Origin: Pseudomonadales bacterium
GTDB lineage: Bacteria > Pseudomonadota > Gammaproteobacteria > Pseudomonadales > UBA5518
Assembly: GCA_022072145.1 (NCBI GenBank)
Contig: JAJVIG010000006.1
Span: 131,621 to 195,620, forward strand
Reading direction: 5' to 3'
DNA: 64,000 nt
Shown: one piece after another, positions 37,177 through 58,007 of the stretch
Position numbering within the stretch: position 1 is the first letter of the stretch
How the letters are laid out: every line of letters begins with the position of its first letter
Translations under genes and position numbers: made by a program
The notes under the pieces: generated by a model
Databases searched by the model: none
What the model was told of the DNA's origin: nothing
The model's input: the letters and a program-made list of their open reading frames with translations, nothing else

Positions 37177-37710
37177 CTACTTCTTCTTCGCTTCCTTGCG
37201 AATCACGTTTTCATTCGAGTAACGCACGCCCTTGCCCTTGTAGGGCTCCGGCGGACGGAACGCACGGATCTCCGCCGCCACGCGTCCGAGCAGCTGCTTG
37301 TCCGCGCTCTTCAGCACGATCTCGGTCTGCGTCGGCGTCTCGGCCGTCACGCCCTTCGGCAACGCGTACTCGACCGGGTGCGAGAAACCGAGCGTAAGGC
37401 CCAGCGTCTCGCCCTTCGCGGCGGCGCGATAACCGACGCCGATCAGCTGCAGGCGGCGCTCGAAGCCGTTGCTCACGCCGGCAACCATGTTGCCCACCAG
37501 CACGCGCGTGGTGCCGGCCAGCGCGTCGGCGGATGCCTCCGCGTTGCGCGGCGCGAAGGTGAGCAGGTTGTCCTGCTGCTCGACACGCACCGAATCGTGC
37601 ACGGTCATCTCGAGGGAGCCCTTGCTCCCCTTGACCACCACCGTGTTCCCGCTCAGCGTCACTTCGACACCTTTCGGCAGGACCACGGGATTCTTGGCAA
37701 CTCTGGACAT
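37177..37710 (-). CDS. rplF: 50S ribosomal protein L6
   Basis: 177 residues, E. coli length. [20 protein letters not shown] start and C-terminal signature [20 protein letters not shown]. Two-domain protein near the sarcin-ricin loop and the GTPase-associated centre. Confidence 0.98.
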   Translation of the reverse strand: MSRVAKNPVVLPKGVEVTLSGNTVVVKGSKGSLEMTVHDSVRVEQQDNLLTFAPRNAEASADALAGTTRVLVGNMVAGVSNGFERRLQLIGVGYRAAAKGETLGLTLGFSHPVEYALPKGVTAETPTQTEIVLKSADKQLLGRVAAEIRAFRPPEPYKGKGVRYSNENVIRKEAKKK

Positions 37711-37739
37711 GGTTCTTACCCGTCGGTCAGTTCGTCACA

Positions 37740-38135
37740 TCAGAACACGGTGCAAAGGATTTCGCCGCCGATGCCGGCCGCGCGTGCCGCACGGTCGCTC
37801 ATCACGCCCTTGCTGGTCGACACGATCGCGATACCCAGGCCACCGCGCACCCTCGGCAGTTCGCCCTTGCCCGCATAACGGCGCAGGCCCGAGCGGCTGA
37901 CACGGTCGATCTCCGCGATCACCGGCCGGCCCTCGTGGTACTTGAGCGTCACCTCGAGCACGGGCTTGCCGTCCTCGGCCGCGACCTTGTAGCCGGCCAC
38001 GTAACCCTCGTCGCGCAGCACGCGCGCGATGGCGATCTTCTGCGTCGACGACGGCATCTTCACCGTGGCCTTCGCCCGTGCCTGGGCGTTGCGGATGCGG
38101 GTCAGCATGTCCGCGATTGGGTCCTGCATGCTCAT
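37740..38135 (-). CDS. rpsH: 30S ribosomal protein S8
   Basis: 131 residues. [20 protein letters not shown] at the N-terminus and [18 protein letters not shown] near the end. Binds the central domain of 16S rRNA; in E. coli it is the translational repressor of the spc operon by binding near rplE. That site was not checked for structure here. Confidence 0.98.
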   Translation of the reverse strand: MSMQDPIADMLTRIRNAQARAKATVKMPSSTQKIAIARVLRDEGYVAGYKVAAEDGKPVLEVTLKYHEGRPVIAEIDRVSRSGLRRYAGKGELPRVRGGLGIAIVSTSKGVMSDRAARAAGIGGEILCTVF

Positions 38136-38157
38136 ATCGATTGCACCTCGCGTCGCA

Positions 38158-38463
38158 CTACCAGCTCGACTTGACCAGCCCGGGGATGTCCCCGCGCATG
38201 GCCGCCTCGCGCAGCTTGTTGCGGCCGAGCCCGAAACGGCGGTACACGCCGTTCGGACGGCCGGTGATCTCGCAGCGGGTGCGCAGCCGGACCGGGTTCG
38301 CGTTGCGCGGCAGCTTCTGCAGCGCCACGATCGCCTCCCAGCGGTCCTCGTCGCCGGTCTTCGGGTCGCGGATGCGTTCCTTCAGCTCCGCACGCTTCTT
38401 CGCGTACTTCGCTACCATGCGCTGGCGCTTCTTTTCCCGCTCGATCATTGAAGTCTTGGCCAT
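38158..38463 (-). CDS. rpsN: 30S ribosomal protein S14 (zinc-free long form)
   Basis: 101 residues. Ends [20 protein letters not shown]...SSW. Only one cysteine (RCEITGRP), so this is the C- form that does not bind zinc, typical of gammaproteobacteria. Head protein near the A site. Confidence 0.98.
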   Translation of the reverse strand: MAKTSMIEREKKRQRMVAKYAKKRAELKERIRDPKTGDEDRWEAIVALQKLPRNANPVRLRTRCEITGRPNGVYRRFGLGRNKLREAAMRGDIPGLVKSSW

Positions 38464-38469
38464 CTGGAC

Positions 38470-39009
38470 TCAGCCCCTGAAAGGAAAGTTGAAAGCCCGC
38501 AGCAGCGCGCGCGCTTCGTCGTCGGTGCGCGCGGTCGTCGAGATCGCGATGTCCATGCCGCGCAGTGCGTCGATCTTGTCGTAGTCGATCTCCGGGAAGA
38601 TGATCTGCTCGGAAACGCCCATCGAGAAGTTGCCGCGGCCATCGAAGCTCTTCGCGCTGATGCCGCGGAAGTCCCGGATGCGCGGGATCGCGATGTCGAT
38701 CAGGCGCTCGAGGAATTCGTACATGCGCTCGCTGCGCAGCGTGACCTTGCAGCCCACCGGCCAGCCTTCGCGGATCTTGAACCCGGCGATCGAGGTCTTG
38801 GCCTTGGTCGCGACCGGCTTCTGACCGGAGATCGCCGCCATGTCGTTCATCGCGTTGTCGAGGATCTTCTTGTCGCCCACCGCCTCGCCCACGCCCATGT
38901 TCAGCGTGATCTTGGTGATGCGCGGAACCTCCATCACGCTCTTGCAGCCGAGTTCGCTCATCAGCTTCGGAACGATCTCGTTCTTGTAGAGCTCTCTGAA
39001 TCTCGCCAT
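38470..39009 (-). CDS. rplE: 50S ribosomal protein L5
   Basis: 179 residues from ATG 39009, the usual length; an in-frame GTG at 39018 overlapping the rplX stop would add three residues. Contains [39 protein letters not shown] and [18 protein letters not shown]. Binds 5S rRNA and contacts P-site tRNA. Confidence 0.98.
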   Translation of the reverse strand: MARFRELYKNEIVPKLMSELGCKSVMEVPRITKITLNMGVGEAVGDKKILDNAMNDMAAISGQKPVATKAKTSIAGFKIREGWPVGCKVTLRSERMYEFLERLIDIAIPRIRDFRGISAKSFDGRGNFSMGVSEQIIFPEIDYDKIDALRGMDIAISTTARTDDEARALLRAFNFPFRG

Positions 39010-39014
39010 GTCTG

Positions 39015-39332
39015 TCACCCGTCGATGAGTTCGCCCGAGGAGCGGAACACCCGCACCTTGGTATTGTCCGCGAGCACCTTGTAGCCCACGCGGTCGGCCT
39101 TGCCCGTCGCGGGGTTGGCCAGCGCCACGTTGGACACGTGCACCGACGCCTCTTTCTCGACGATGCCGCCCGCGGTGCCGAGCTGCGGATTGGCGCGCGT
39201 GTGCCGCTTGACCATGTTCACGCCCGATACGACCACGCGGTCGTTGTCGAGCACGCGCACGATGCGGCCGCGCTTGCCCTTGTCCTTGCCCGTGATGACG
39301 ATCACCTCGTCATTGCGCCTGATCTTTGCCAT
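39015..39332 (-). CDS. rplX: 50S ribosomal protein L24
   Basis: 105 residues. KOW motif [19 protein letters not shown] near the N-terminus, then [12 protein letters not shown] and [17 protein letters not shown]. Assembly initiator of the 50S, located by the exit tunnel. Between rplN and rplE in the spc operon. Confidence 0.98.
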   Translation of the reverse strand: MAKIRRNDEVIVITGKDKGKRGRIVRVLDNDRVVVSGVNMVKRHTRANPQLGTAGGIVEKEASVHVSNVALANPATGKADRVGYKVLADNTKVRVFRSSGELIDG

Positions 39333-39376
39333 AGTCCTGGTCTCTTGTCTCTTGACTCTCTGCCCGCGCCCCTGCC

Positions 39377-39745
39377 TCAGAGGACCTCGGGTGCCAGCGA
39401 GATGATCCGCATGAACTTCTCGGTGCGCAGCTCGCGCGTCACCGGCCCGAAGATGCGCGTGCCGATCGGCGCCAGCTGGTTGTTCAGCAGCACCGCGGCG
39501 TTGTCGTCGAAGCGGATGATCGATCCGTCCGGACGGCGCACGCCCTTGCGCGTGCGCACCACCACGGCGTTCATCACCTGGCCCTTCTTGACCCGGCCGC
39601 GCGGGATCGCGTCCTTCACGCTGACCTTGATCACGTCGCCCACGCGCGCGTAGCGGCGGTGCGAGCCGCCGAGCACCTTGATGCACATCACACGGCGCGC
39701 GCCGCTGTTGTCCGCCACTTCGAGGTACGATTCCGTCTGAATCAT
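39377..39745 (-). CDS. rplN: 50S ribosomal protein L14
   Basis: 122 residues. [20 protein letters not shown] start, [20 protein letters not shown], and [20 protein letters not shown] at the end. Subunit-interface protein and docking site of the silencing factor RsfS. First gene of the spc-type segment. Confidence 0.98.
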   Translation of the reverse strand: MIQTESYLEVADNSGARRVMCIKVLGGSHRRYARVGDVIKVSVKDAIPRGRVKKGQVMNAVVVRTRKGVRRPDGSIIRFDDNAAVLLNNQLAPIGTRIFGPVTRELRTEKFMRIISLAPEVL

Positions 39746-39791
39746 GTTCTACTCCAGTTCGCCTGTGCCGCCGTCACCGCCGAGCGTCGTC

Positions 39792-40067
39792 TCACGCGTC
39801 GACACGAACCGGGCGCTCGTCGATGCGCACCAGCGTCCACGTCTTCGAGCGCGACAGCGGGCGCGTCTCGCGCACCGTGACCACGTCACCGATCCGGCAC
39901 TCGTTGTTCTCGTCGTGCGCGTGCACCTTCGACGAGCGCGTGATGTACTTGCCGTACACCGGGTGCTTCACGCGGCGCTCGACGAGCACCGTGATCGTCT
40001 TGTTCATCTTGTCGCTGACTACACGACCCGTCAGCGTGCGTACGCTGTTGCTCGGCTCACCGCTCAT
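39792..40067 (-). CDS. rpsQ: 30S ribosomal protein S17
   Basis: 91 residues from ATG 40067; an in-frame GTG at 40073 overlaps the rpmC stop and would add two residues. OB-fold protein with [35 protein letters not shown] and [14 protein letters not shown]. Early 16S binder. Confidence 0.98.
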   Translation of the reverse strand: MSGEPSNSVRTLTGRVVSDKMNKTITVLVERRVKHPVYGKYITRSSKVHAHDENNECRIGDVVTVRETRPLSRSKTWTLVRIDERPVRVDA

Positions 40068-40069
40068 GG

Positions 40070-40264
40070 TCACTTACCTGCCTTTTCCCGGAGAATGGTC
40101 TTCACGCGCGCGATGTCGCGGCGCTGGGCCTTCAGCAGATGCGTCTGGCCGAGCTGGCCCGTCGCCTTCTGCATGCGCAGCTTGAAGCGCGCCTCGAGCA
40201 GGCGGAGCAGTTCCTTGTCCAGGTCGTCGACCGACTTCCCGCGCAGTTCGCTTGCGTTCATCAC
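40070..40264 (-). CDS. rpmC: 50S ribosomal protein L29
   Basis: 64 residues. [20 protein letters not shown] and [20 protein letters not shown] are L29 hallmarks. Two-helix protein at the tunnel exit beside L23. Overlaps rplP by four bases, so the two are translationally coupled. Confidence 0.98.
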   Translation of the reverse strand: MMNASELRGKSVDDLDKELLRLLEARFKLRMQKATGQLGQTHLLKAQRRDIARVKTILREKAGK

Positions 40265-40674
40265 ATCACCGTTCTCTTCACGAATACCGTCGAAATCGGC
40301 AGCTTCGCTGCCGCCAGCGCCAGCGCCTCGCGCGCGAGTTCCTCGCTGACGCCCTCGATCTCGTAGAGCACCTTGCCGGGCTGCACCTCGGCCACCCAGT
40401 ACTCCACACTGCCCTTGCCCGATCCCATCCGCACTTCCAGCGGCTTCTTCGAGATCGGCTTGTCCGGGAACACGCGGATCCAGATCTTGCCGCCACGCTT
40501 GATGTGACGGGTCAGCGCGCGACGGGCCGCCTCGATCTGGCGCGCCGTCAGGCGTCCGCGATCGGTGGTCTTCAGCGCGAATTCGCCGAAACTCACCTTG
40601 CTGCCGCGCTGGGCGAGGCCGCGGTTGCGCCCCTTGAACTGTTTACGAAACTTGGTCCGCTTCGGCTGTAACAT
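40261..40674 (-). CDS. rplP: 50S ribosomal protein L16
   Basis: 137 residues. [40 protein letters not shown], and [20 protein letters not shown]. Arg82 corresponds to the arginine hydroxylated by YcfD in E. coli. Positions A-site tRNA in the 50S. Confidence 0.98.
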   Translation of the reverse strand: MLQPKRTKFRKQFKGRNRGLAQRGSKVSFGEFALKTTDRGRLTARQIEAARRALTRHIKRGGKIWIRVFPDKPISKKPLEVRMGSGKGSVEYWVAEVQPGKVLYEIEGVSEELAREALALAAAKLPISTVFVKRTVM

Positions 40675-40707
40675 CGCTGTCTACTCTCGCAAATGTGTCG
40701 TGCGGCC

Positions 40708-41367
40708 TCACCTGGCCGCCGCCTGCGCCTCGGCCGGCCGGCCGATGATCTCGCCCTTGAACACCCACACCTTGACGCCGATCACGCCGTAGGTGGTCCG
40801 TGCCTCGTGCGTCGCGTAATCGATGTCCGCGCGCAGCGTGTGCAGCGGAACCCGTCCCTCGCGATACCACTCGGTGCGGGCGATCTCGGCGCCGCCCAGG
40901 CGGCCGCTCACCTGCACCTTCACGCCCTCGGCGCCGGCGCGCATCGCGCTCTGCACCACGCGCTTCATCGCGCGACGGAACATGATGCGCCGCTCCAGCT
41001 GCTGGGCCACGCCCTGCGCCAGGAGCTTGGCGTCGAGGTCGGGCTTGCGCACCTCCTCGATGTTGATCTGCACCGGCACGCCCATGCGCTGGCTGAGGTC
41101 CTTGCGCAGACGGTCGACGTCCTCGCCCTTCTTGCCGATCACGATGCCCGGACGCGCCGTGTGCACCACTATGCGCGCGGTCTGCGCCAGCCGCTCGATG
41201 ACCACGCGGCTGACCGAGGCGTTGGCGAGGCGCTTCTCGATGTACGAGCGCGCGCGCAGGTCCGTGATCAGGTTCTTCGCGTAGTTCTTGCTGTCCGCGT
41301 ACCACACCGAGTTGTGCTTGCGGACGATCCCGAGCCGGATCCCGGTCGGGTTGACTTTCTGACCCAT
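40708..41367 (-). CDS. rpsC: 30S ribosomal protein S3
   Basis: 219 residues. [20 protein letters not shown] start; KH domain with the GKKG loop ([18 protein letters not shown]); C-terminal domain with [20 protein letters not shown]. Forms the mRNA entry tunnel and helicase with S4 and S5. Confidence 0.98.
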   Translation of the reverse strand: MGQKVNPTGIRLGIVRKHNSVWYADSKNYAKNLITDLRARSYIEKRLANASVSRVVIERLAQTARIVVHTARPGIVIGKKGEDVDRLRKDLSQRMGVPVQINIEEVRKPDLDAKLLAQGVAQQLERRIMFRRAMKRVVQSAMRAGAEGVKVQVSGRLGGAEIARTEWYREGRVPLHTLRADIDYATHEARTTYGVIGVKVWVFKGEIIGRPAEAQAAAR

Positions 41368-41385
41368 CGTGACTCCCGTTGTGCC

Positions 41386-41718
41386 TCAGCGATCGGCAAC
41401 TTTGACCGTAATGTGACAGCTGCGCTTCATGATGCGGTCGGCGCGACCCTTGGCGCGCGGCATGATCCGCTTCAGCGTGGCGCCCTCGTCCACGTACACC
41501 GAGCTCACCTTCAGCTCGTCCACGTCCGCTCCCTCGTTGTGCTCCGCGTTGGCGATCGCCGAGTTGAGCACCTTGCGCACCAGCGCGGCCGCCTTCTTGG
41601 TGCTGAACGCCAGCGTGTTCAGCGCCTCGTCGACCGGCTTGCCGCGGATCTGGTCGGCCACCAGGCGGGCCTTCTGGGCGGAAATGCGCGCGCCCCGGAG
41701 TTTTGCCATGACTTCCAT
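41386..41718 (-). CDS. rplV: 50S ribosomal protein L22
   Basis: 110 residues. [20 protein letters not shown] matches the family start better than the internal ATG at 41709. The long beta-hairpin that reaches into the exit tunnel is [19 protein letters not shown]. No insertion or deletion of the kind that gives macrolide resistance is apparent. Confidence 0.98.
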   Translation of the reverse strand: MEVMAKLRGARISAQKARLVADQIRGKPVDEALNTLAFSTKKAAALVRKVLNSAIANAEHNEGADVDELKVSSVYVDEGATLKRIMPRAKGRADRIMKRSCHITVKVADR

Positions 41719-41741
41719 CTTCAGGAACCTCGTCCGTACGC

Positions 41742-42017
41742 TTACTTCTTCGCCTTCTTGTCCGCCGCGTGCCCCTTGAAGGTACGCGTGGCGGCGAATT
41801 CACCCAGCTTGTGCCCGACCATCTCCTCCGAGACATGCACCGGCACGTGCTGGCGGCCGTTGTGCACGGCGATCGTCAGCCCGACCATGTCGGGAGAAAC
41901 CATCGAACGGCGCGACCAGGTCTTGATCGGCCGCTTGTCGCCCTTGGCGGCTGCGACCTCGACTTTCTTCGCGAGGTGCAGGTCGATGAACGGTCCTTTC
42001 TTCAGCGAACGTGGCAC
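41742..42017 (-). CDS. rpsS: 30S ribosomal protein S19
   Basis: 91 residues. [20 protein letters not shown] start and [20 protein letters not shown]. Head protein paired with S13, contacting A-site tRNA. S10 operon, between rplB and rplV. Confidence 0.98.
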   Translation of the reverse strand: MPRSLKKGPFIDLHLAKKVEVAAAKGDKRPIKTWSRRSMVSPDMVGLTIAVHNGRQHVPVHVSEEMVGHKLGEFAATRTFKGHAADKKAKK

Positions 42018-42059
42018 AGTCTGAGTCCTCTTGATCCGTTTGGCGCGGAACCGCTGCCC

Positions 42060-42887
42060 TTATTTCTTGCCGCGGACGCGTACGATCATGCGATCGGTGC
42101 GCTTGTTGGACCGCGTCTTGTAACCCTTGGTCGGCGTGCCCCACGGGCTGACCGGGTGGCGACCGCCGCTGGTGCGGCCCTCGCCGCCACCGTGCGGGTG
42201 GTCGACCGGGTTCATCACCACGCCGCGCACCGTCGGGCGCACACCGCGCCAGCGCTTCGCGCCGGCCTTGCCGAGCGAGCGCAGGTTGTTCTCGGCGTTC
42301 GACACCTCGCCGAGCGTGGCGCGGCAGTCGGACAGCACCTTGCGCATCTCGCCGGAGCGCAGGCGCAGCGTCGCGTACTGGCCCTCGCGCGCGACCAGCT
42401 GCACGCCGGCACCGGCGCTGCGCGCGAGCTGCGCGCCCTTGCCGGGCTTCATCTCGATGCAGTGCACGACCGAACCCAGCGGAATGTTGCGCAGCGGCAG
42501 CGTGTTGCCTTCCTTGATCGGGGCGTTCTCGCCCGAGACGACCTCGTCACCGGCCTTCATGTTGCGCGAGGCGATCACGTAGCGGCGCTCGCCGTCACGG
42601 TAGAGCAGCAGCGCGATGTGCGCGGTGCGGTTCGGGTCGTACTCGAGGCGCTCGACACGCGCCGGGATGCCGTCCTTCGCCCGCTTGAAATCCACCAGCC
42701 GGTAGTGCTGGCGATGCCCGCCGCCCTGGTGGCGCACGGTGATGCGCCCGGCGCTGTTGCGCCCGCCGTTCTTGCCCTGCTTCTCGAGCAGCGCGCGGTG
42801 CGGAGCGCCCTTGTGCAGGCTCGGTTCGACGACCTGCACGACGAAACGCCTGCCCGGCGAAGTCGGCTTCTTCTTTACGACTGCCAT
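42060..42887 (-). CDS. rplB: 50S ribosomal protein L2
   Basis: 275 residues. Central [20 protein letters not shown]; the conserved C-terminal loop near the peptidyl-transferase centre, [19 protein letters not shown], includes the functionally important histidine. Needed for subunit joining and peptidyl transfer. Confidence 0.98.
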   Translation of the reverse strand: MAVVKKKPTSPGRRFVVQVVEPSLHKGAPHRALLEKQGKNGGRNSAGRITVRHQGGGHRQHYRLVDFKRAKDGIPARVERLEYDPNRTAHIALLLYRDGERRYVIASRNMKAGDEVVSGENAPIKEGNTLPLRNIPLGSVVHCIEMKPGKGAQLARSAGAGVQLVAREGQYATLRLRSGEMRKVLSDCRATLGEVSNAENNLRSLGKAGAKRWRGVRPTVRGVVMNPVDHPHGGGEGRTSGGRHPVSPWGTPTKGYKTRSNKRTDRMIVRVRGKK

Positions 42888-42902
42888 CTTCCCAGCTCCC
42901 GA

Positions 42903-43199
42903 TTATTCAGCGACCGTGAAGTCGATTTCCTGACCGGTCTCGAGCCTGACGTAGGCCTTCTTCCAGTCGGAGCGCTTCGCGACGCCGTTACGATTCAGCT
43001 TGACCTTGCCCTTGACGTTCAGCACCCGCACGTCCAGCACCTTGACCTTGAACAGCCGCTCGACGGCGGTGCGGATCTCGGGCTTGGTGGCGTCGCGCGC
43101 GACGCGGAATGCGTACTGGCTGGAGCTGGCCGCCGCGGTCGCGGTCTTCTCCGAGACGTGCGGTCCGAGTAGGACGCTGAACACTCTCTCCTGATTCAT
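42903..43199 (-). CDS. rplW: 50S ribosomal protein L23
   Basis: 98 residues. [20 protein letters not shown] and [19 protein letters not shown] are typical. Tunnel-exit protein that docks trigger factor and SRP. Its ATG overlaps the rplD stop by four bases. Confidence 0.98.
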   Translation of the reverse strand: MNQERVFSVLLGPHVSEKTATAAASSSQYAFRVARDATKPEIRTAVERLFKVKVLDVRVLNVKGKVKLNRNGVAKRSDWKKAYVRLETGQEIDFTVAE

Positions 43200-43813
43200 C
43201 CCAGCATCTCCTCGAACTTGCGCAGCGCCGGCACGGTCACGATCACCTTCTCGTACGCCACCAGGCTGACCGGATCGACCCCGGCCACGTCACGGACCTC
43301 GACGCGCGGAATGTTGCGCGCCGCCAGGTACAGGTTGCGATCGACTTCCTCGGCGACGATCAGCGCCTCGTCGAGCTGGTAGCCCGCGAGTTGCTGCGTC
43401 AACAGTTTGGTCTTCGGCTCGGCCACGTCGAAGGACTCGACCACGACCAGGCGCTCCTGGCGGGCCAGCTCGGACAGGATCGAGCGCATCGCCGCGCGGT
43501 ACATCTTGCGGTTCAGCTTCTGCGAGTGGTCCTGCGGGACCGCCGCGAAGGTGGTGCCGCCGCTGCGCCAGATCGGGCTGCGGATCGAACCGGCGCGGGC
43601 GCGGCCGGAACCCTTCTGCTTCCACGGCTTGCGGCCGCCGCCGCTCACTTCCGAGCGCGTCTTCTGCTTGCGCGAACCCTGGCGGCCGGCCGCGAGGAAG
43701 GCCACGACCGCCTGGTGCACCAGGTCCTCGTTGAATTCCCGGGCGAAAGTCGCGTCGGACACCTGCACGGTACCCGCGGACGCGTTGCCAGGAGCGGTGA
43801 TACTCAATTCCAT
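43196..43813 (-). CDS. rplD: 50S ribosomal protein L4
   Basis: 205 residues from ATG 43813 (MELSITAP); ATG 43819 is two codons upstream but too close to the GGGGGT ribosome-binding site. Contains the extended loop [19 protein letters not shown] that enters the exit tunnel. In E. coli L4 represses its own S10 operon; a matching leader structure was not identified here. Confidence 0.97.
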   Translation of the reverse strand: MELSITAPGNASAGTVQVSDATFAREFNEDLVHQAVVAFLAAGRQGSRKQKTRSEVSGGGRKPWKQKGSGRARAGSIRSPIWRSGGTTFAAVPQDHSQKLNRKMYRAAMRSILSELARQERLVVVESFDVAEPKTKLLTQQLAGYQLDEALIVAEEVDRNLYLAARNIPRVEVRDVAGVDPVSLVAYEKVIVTVPALRKFEEMLG

Positions 43814-43835
43814 GCGCATATACCCCCAGGGATCC

Positions 43836-44471
43836 TCAGGCTTTCTCGGCCGGACGCACGATGACGTCGGCCCCCGGCGCGCCCGGGACGGCCCCTTTGA
43901 TGAGCAGCAGGTTGCGTTCGGCGTCCACGCGCACGACCTCGAGCGTCTGCACGGTGACGTTCCGGTCGCCCATGTGGCCAGCCATTTTCTTGCCCTTGAA
44001 CACCCGGCCCGGCGACTGGTTCTGGCCGATCGAACCCGGGGCGCGGTGCGAACGCGAGTTGCCGTGCGTGGCGTCCTGCATGCGGAAGTTCCAGCGCTTG
44101 ATCACGCCCTGGAAACCCTTGCCGCGCGAACGACCGGCGACGTCGACCTTCTGGCCCGCCTCGAAGGTGGCCACGGTGAGTTCCTCGCCCACCGCCGGCG
44201 ACTCGGCGCCGTCCTCGAGGCGGAACTCCCACAGTCCGCGACCGGCGGCGACGCCGGCCTTGGCGAAGTGCCCGGCCTCGGGCTTCGTGATGCGGGAATT
44301 GCGACGCTCGCCGACCGTCACCTGCACGGCGCTGTAGCCGTCGCGGTCGGGGGTCTTCACCTGGGTGACGCGGTTCGGCGTCGCCTCGATCACCGTCACC
44401 GGGATCGAGGTCCCGTCGGCGGTGAAAACGCGGGTCATACCGGTCTTGCGACCGACAATGCCAATAGTCAT
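43836..44471 (-). CDS. rplC: 50S ribosomal protein L3
   Basis: 211 residues. [20 protein letters not shown] start; the loop near the peptidyl-transferase centre, [20 protein letters not shown], has the glutamine methylated by PrmB in E. coli. Early assembly protein of the 50S. Confidence 0.98.
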   Translation of the reverse strand: MTIGIVGRKTGMTRVFTADGTSIPVTVIEATPNRVTQVKTPDRDGYSAVQVTVGERRNSRITKPEAGHFAKAGVAAGRGLWEFRLEDGAESPAVGEELTVATFEAGQKVDVAGRSRGKGFQGVIKRWNFRMQDATHGNSRSHRAPGSIGQNQSPGRVFKGKKMAGHMGDRNVTVQTLEVVRVDAERNLLLIKGAVPGAPGADVIVRPAEKA

Positions 44472-44562
44472 CTTGTCATCCTCGTGTACGGGGCTGAACC
44501 CTCTATGGCCGCACGCGAGCGTGCGTTACACATGCCCGGCGCGGCCGGGCGGTCCCGGCGGC

Positions 44563-44874
44563 TCAGCCGAGACTGATCTGCACCTCGACTCCGGCAGCCA
44601 GATCCAGCTTCATCAGCGCATCGACCGTTTTCTCGGTCGGCTCCACGATATCCAGCACGCGCTTGTGCGTGCGGATCTCGTACTGGTCACGCGCATCCTT
44701 GTTCGCGTGCGGCGAGATCAGGATCGTGTAGCGCTCCTTGCGGGTCGGCAGCGGGATCGGACCGCGCACCTGCGCGCCGGTACGCTTCGCCGTGTCGACG
44801 ATCTCCTGGGCCGAGACGTCGATCAGGCGGTGGTCAAAAGCCTTGAGTCGAATTCTGATCCGCTGGTTTTGCAT
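44563..44874 (-). CDS. rpsJ: 30S ribosomal protein S10 / NusE
   Basis: 103 residues, E. coli length. [20 protein letters not shown] start and [20 protein letters not shown]. Besides its role in the 30S head it is NusE, the NusB/NusG partner in antitermination. First gene of the S10 operon, with its promoter at 44942-44971. Confidence 0.98.
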   Translation of the reverse strand: MQNQRIRIRLKAFDHRLIDVSAQEIVDTAKRTGAQVRGPIPLPTRKERYTILISPHANKDARDQYEIRTHKRVLDIVEPTEKTVDALMKLDLAAGVEVQISLG

Positions 44875-44941
44875 CTGGCCACTGGGCTCCGGTTCGAAAC
44901 TGCATCCGCCGCGCTTTCGGGGCGGCCGAAAAAGAAGCGGA

Positions 44942-44971
44942 ATTCTATTTTTGCCCCCCCCGTCATGTCAA
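44942..44971 (-). promoter_or_regulatory. Candidate sigma-70 promoter of the S10 operon
   Basis: Minus strand: perfect TTGACA (44971-44966), 18-base spacer, TAGAAT (44947-44942). Unusually, the -35 lies in the loop of an inverted repeat made of C7 and G8 runs (44953-44987), and the G run fills part of the spacer. Confidence 0.75.
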
Positions 44972-45014
44972 CCAGACTCGGGGGGGCTCCTCATGAATTC
45001 CAACTATTCACACC

Positions 45015-46208
<1,194 letters not shown>

Positions 46209-46241
46209 GGCTCGTTACCTCAGACAGTGCTTGCAAAAGAA

Positions 46242-48338
46242 TCAGGACTTGTTCCTGGCGATGATCTCTTCGGCGATGTTGTTCGGCGTCTCGGCGTACT
46301 TCTTGAACTCCATCGTGTACGTCGCGCGCCCCTGCGTCGCGGAGCGCAGGTCGGTCGCGTAGCCGAACATCTCCGACAGCGGCACCTCGGCCGTAACGAC
46401 GCGCCCCGAAGTGCTGTCGTCCATGCCCTGGATCAGGCCGCGGCGGCGGTTCAGGTCGCCGATGACGTCGCCCATGTACTCTTCCGGCGTCACCACCTCG
46501 ACCGCCATGATCGGTTCGAGCAGCACCGGATCGGCCTTCTTCGCGCCGTCCTTCACCGCCATCGAGCCGGCGATCTTGAACGCCATCTCGTTCGAGTCGA
46601 CCTCGTGGAACGAGCCGTCGAAGATCGTGACCTTCATCGCGAGCAGCGGATAGCCGGCGATCACGCCGTTCTGCAGCTGTTCGCGCACGCCCTTGTCGAC
46701 CGCCGGGATGTATTCCTTGGGAACCGTGCCGCCGACGACCTCGTTGTGGAACTCGTACTCCGCATCGGCCGGCAGCGGCTCGAGGCGCAGCCACACATGG
46801 CCGTACTGGCCGCGGCCACCGGACTGGCGCACGAACTTGCCTTCGACCTCGACGCTCTTGCGGATCGTCTCGCGGTAGGCAACCTGCGGCTTGCCGACGT
46901 TGGCCTCGACGTTGAACTCGCGCTTCATGCGGTCGACGATGATGTCGAGGTGCAGTTCGCCCATGCCGGAAATGATGGTCTGCCCCGACTCCTCGTCGGT
47001 GTGCACGCGGAACGACGGGTCTTCCTGCGCCAGCTTGCCGAGCGCCACGCCCATCTTTTCCTGGTCGGCCTTGGTCTTCGGTTCGACCGCGACCGAGATC
47101 ACCGGCTCGGGGAACTCCATGCGCTCCAGACGGACCTTGTGGTCGATCGAGCACAGCGTGTCACCGGTGGTGACGTCCTTCAGGCCCACTGCGGCGGCGA
47201 TGTCGCCGGCCAGCACTTCCTTGATCTCGGTGCGCTGGTTCGCGTGCATCTGCACCATCCGGCCCACGCGCTCCTTGCGGTCCTTCACGGCGTTGTACAC
47301 GCCGGTGCCGCTCTCGAGCGTTCCCGAGTAGACGCGGAAAAAGGTCAGCGTGCCGACGAAGGGGTCGGTCGCGATCTTGAACGCCAGCGCGGCGAACGGC
47401 GCGCTGTCGTCGGCCTCGCAGTTCACGACGGTGCCGTCCTCGAGCTCGCCCTGGATCGCCTTCACCTCGGTCGGCGCCGGCAGGTACTCGATGACCGCAT
47501 CGAGCATCGCCTGCACGCCCTTGTTCTTGAACGCGGAACCGCCGAGCACCGGCACGATCTCGCTCTTCAGCGTGCGCGTGCGCAGGCCCCACTTGATCTC
47601 TTCCTCGGTGAGCGCTTCGCCCTCGAGGTACTTCTCCATCAGCTCGTCGGACGCCTCGGCGGCCGCCGCGACCAGGTTGTCGCGCAGCTCGTCGCAGGTC
47701 GCCTGCAGCTCGGCCGGGATCGGGCCGTACACGAACGTGGTACCCTGATCCTCCTCGTTCCAGAGGATCGACTTCATCTTCACGAGGTCGATCACGCCGG
47801 CGAACTTGTCCTCGGCGCCGACCATCATCTGGATCGGCACCGCGGTCGCGCCGAGGCGCTCCTTCACCTGCTTCACGACACGCAGGAAGTCGGCGCCGTT
47901 GCGGTCCATCTTGTTCACGAAGATGACGCGCGGCACTTCGTACTTGTTCGCCTGGCGCCACACGGTCTCGGTCTGCGGTTGCACACCGGCGCAACCGCAC
48001 AGCACCACCACGGCGCCGTCGAGCACGCGAAGCGAACGCTCGACCTCGATGGTGAAGTCGACGTGCCCGGGAGTGTCGATCACGTTCAGGCGGTGTTCGT
48101 CGAACTGCCGGTCCATGCCCGACCAGAAACAGGTGGTGGCGGCCGAGGTGATGGTGATGCCGCGCTCCTGCTCCTGCGCCATCCAGTCCATGGTCGCGGC
48201 GCCGTCGTGCACCTCGCCAAGCTTGTGCGATACACCGGTGTAGAACAGCACGCGCTCGGACGTGGTGGTCTTGCCGGCGTCGATGTGAGCCACGATGCCG
48301 ATATTGCGATAACGCTTGATGGGGGTCTTGCGAGCCAC
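46242..48338 (-). CDS. fusA: Elongation factor G
   Basis: 698 residues (704 in E. coli). Motifs [19 protein letters not shown], switch [10 protein letters not shown] and [10 protein letters not shown]; later domains include [19 protein letters not shown] and [19 protein letters not shown]-driven translocase. Between rpsG and tuf. Confidence 0.99.
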   Translation of the reverse strand: MARKTPIKRYRNIGIVAHIDAGKTTTSERVLFYTGVSHKLGEVHDGAATMDWMAQEQERGITITSAATTCFWSGMDRQFDEHRLNVIDTPGHVDFTIEVERSLRVLDGAVVVLCGCAGVQPQTETVWRQANKYEVPRVIFVNKMDRNGADFLRVVKQVKERLGATAVPIQMMVGAEDKFAGVIDLVKMKSILWNEEDQGTTFVYGPIPAELQATCDELRDNLVAAAAEASDELMEKYLEGEALTEEEIKWGLRTRTLKSEIVPVLGGSAFKNKGVQAMLDAVIEYLPAPTEVKAIQGELEDGTVVNCEADDSAPFAALAFKIATDPFVGTLTFFRVYSGTLESGTGVYNAVKDRKERVGRMVQMHANQRTEIKEVLAGDIAAAVGLKDVTTGDTLCSIDHKVRLERMEFPEPVISVAVEPKTKADQEKMGVALGKLAQEDPSFRVHTDEESGQTIISGMGELHLDIIVDRMKREFNVEANVGKPQVAYRETIRKSVEVEGKFVRQSGGRGQYGHVWLRLEPLPADAEYEFHNEVVGGTVPKEYIPAVDKGVREQLQNGVIAGYPLLAMKVTIFDGSFHEVDSNEMAFKIAGSMAVKDGAKKADPVLLEPIMAVEVVTPEEYMGDVIGDLNRRRGLIQGMDDSTSGRVVTAEVPLSEMFGYATDLRSATQGRATYTMEFKKYAETPNNIAEEIIARNKS

Positions 48339-48374
48339 GTCCGTTCCTCGATGTACTGTTGCCGCCGACCTGCG

Positions 48375-48854
<480 letters not shown>

Positions 48855-48927
48855 CTACGGTGTTTCAGGTTACCCGGGACGGCCTGCGGCAATCGCCTTG
48901 CCGTGGGCCCGGCCTTACTGGTGCTGG

Positions 48928-48959
48928 AAAAAAGCGGGGGCGGAAGGTGCCGCCCCCGC
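48928..48959 (-). terminator. Intrinsic terminator or attenuator between rpsL and rpsG
   Basis: Minus strand: a perfect 10-base stem (GCGGGGGCGG with CCGCCCCCGC), six-base loop, then TTTTTT. It starts seven bases after the rpsL stop. It should reduce transcription into rpsG-fusA-tuf unless antitermination or a downstream promoter compensates. Confidence 0.88.
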
Positions 48960-48966
48960 ATACGAC

Positions 48967-49341
48967 TCACGATTTCGGGCGCTTCGCTCCGTATTTCGAA
49001 CGACGCTGGCGACGCTTGGTCACGCCCGCGGTGTCGAGGGTGCCGCGCACGGTGTGGTAACGCACACCCGGCAGGTCCTTGACCCGGCCGCCGCGGATCA
49101 ACACCACACTGTGCTCCTGCAGGTTGTGGCCCTCGCCGCCGATGTACGACGTCACCTCGAAGCCGCTGGTCAGGCGTACGCGGCACACCTTGCGCAGCGC
49201 CGAGTTCGGCTTCTTCGGCGTCGTCGTGTAGACGCGCGTGCAGACGCCGCGACGCTGGGGGCAGCCCTTCAGCGCCGGCACCGTGCTCTTCTCGACCTTG
49301 CGCTGGCGCGGCTTGCGGACCAGCTGATTGATCGTCGTCAT
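48967..49341 (-). CDS. rpsL: 30S ribosomal protein S12
   Basis: 124 residues. [20 protein letters not shown] start; [11 protein letters not shown] contains Lys43 and [15 protein letters not shown] contains Lys88, the residues whose change gives streptomycin resistance; both are wild type. Decoding-centre protein. Preceded by a clear promoter and followed by a terminator, so it can be a one-gene transcript. Confidence 0.98.
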   Translation of the reverse strand: MTTINQLVRKPRQRKVEKSTVPALKGCPQRRGVCTRVYTTTPKKPNSALRKVCRVRLTSGFEVTSYIGGEGHNLQEHSVVLIRGGRVKDLPGVRYHTVRGTLDTAGVTKRRQRRSKYGAKRPKS

Positions 49342-49475
49342 CGATTGCTCCGATTTGCGGCCCCGTGCACGGCACGCGCGGGGTCCGAAAGTATGGTTTG
49401 CGGCGGCTCCGGGCCGTCGCGTTGTCCGTTCCGGCCACGTCGTTTGCCGTGGCCACCCGTTTTTGCGGAGGCGGA

Positions 49476-49504
49476 ATTCTAGGGATGCCTCCGGGTAGCG
49501 TCAA
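49476..49504 (-). promoter_or_regulatory. Sigma-70 promoter of rpsL (str operon)
   Basis: Minus strand: TTGACG (49504-49499), 17-base spacer, TAGAAT (49481-49476). Predicted start near 49469, giving a leader of about 128 bases before the rpsL ATG. Confidence 0.8.
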
Positions 49505-49511
49505 TACGGCG

Positions 49512-49530
49512 GGCGGAGCAACGCTCCGCC
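49512..49530 (-). terminator. Hairpin after rpoC, possible weak terminator
   Basis: Perfect 8-base stem (GGCGGAGC with GCTCCGCC) and three-base loop, 16 bases after the rpoC stop and just upstream of the rpsL -35. No U run follows, so termination here is uncertain. Confidence 0.4.
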
Positions 49531-49546
49531 GCCCCCAAAATTACCG

Positions 49547-53791
<4,245 letters not shown>

Positions 53792-53831
53792 GGCCGTTCC
53801 TCCGCGTATTGCTTGCCGGCTTCGCCGTGGA

Positions 53832-57914
<4,083 letters not shown>

Positions 57915-58007
57915 GCGTGTTCCTCAGCGATGTGCTGCGAGTCGTCCGGATCCGTAAACCGTCTCTCGAAAGGCGCCATGGCCTTTCGGGAAGCGGCGTA
58001 CCACGGC

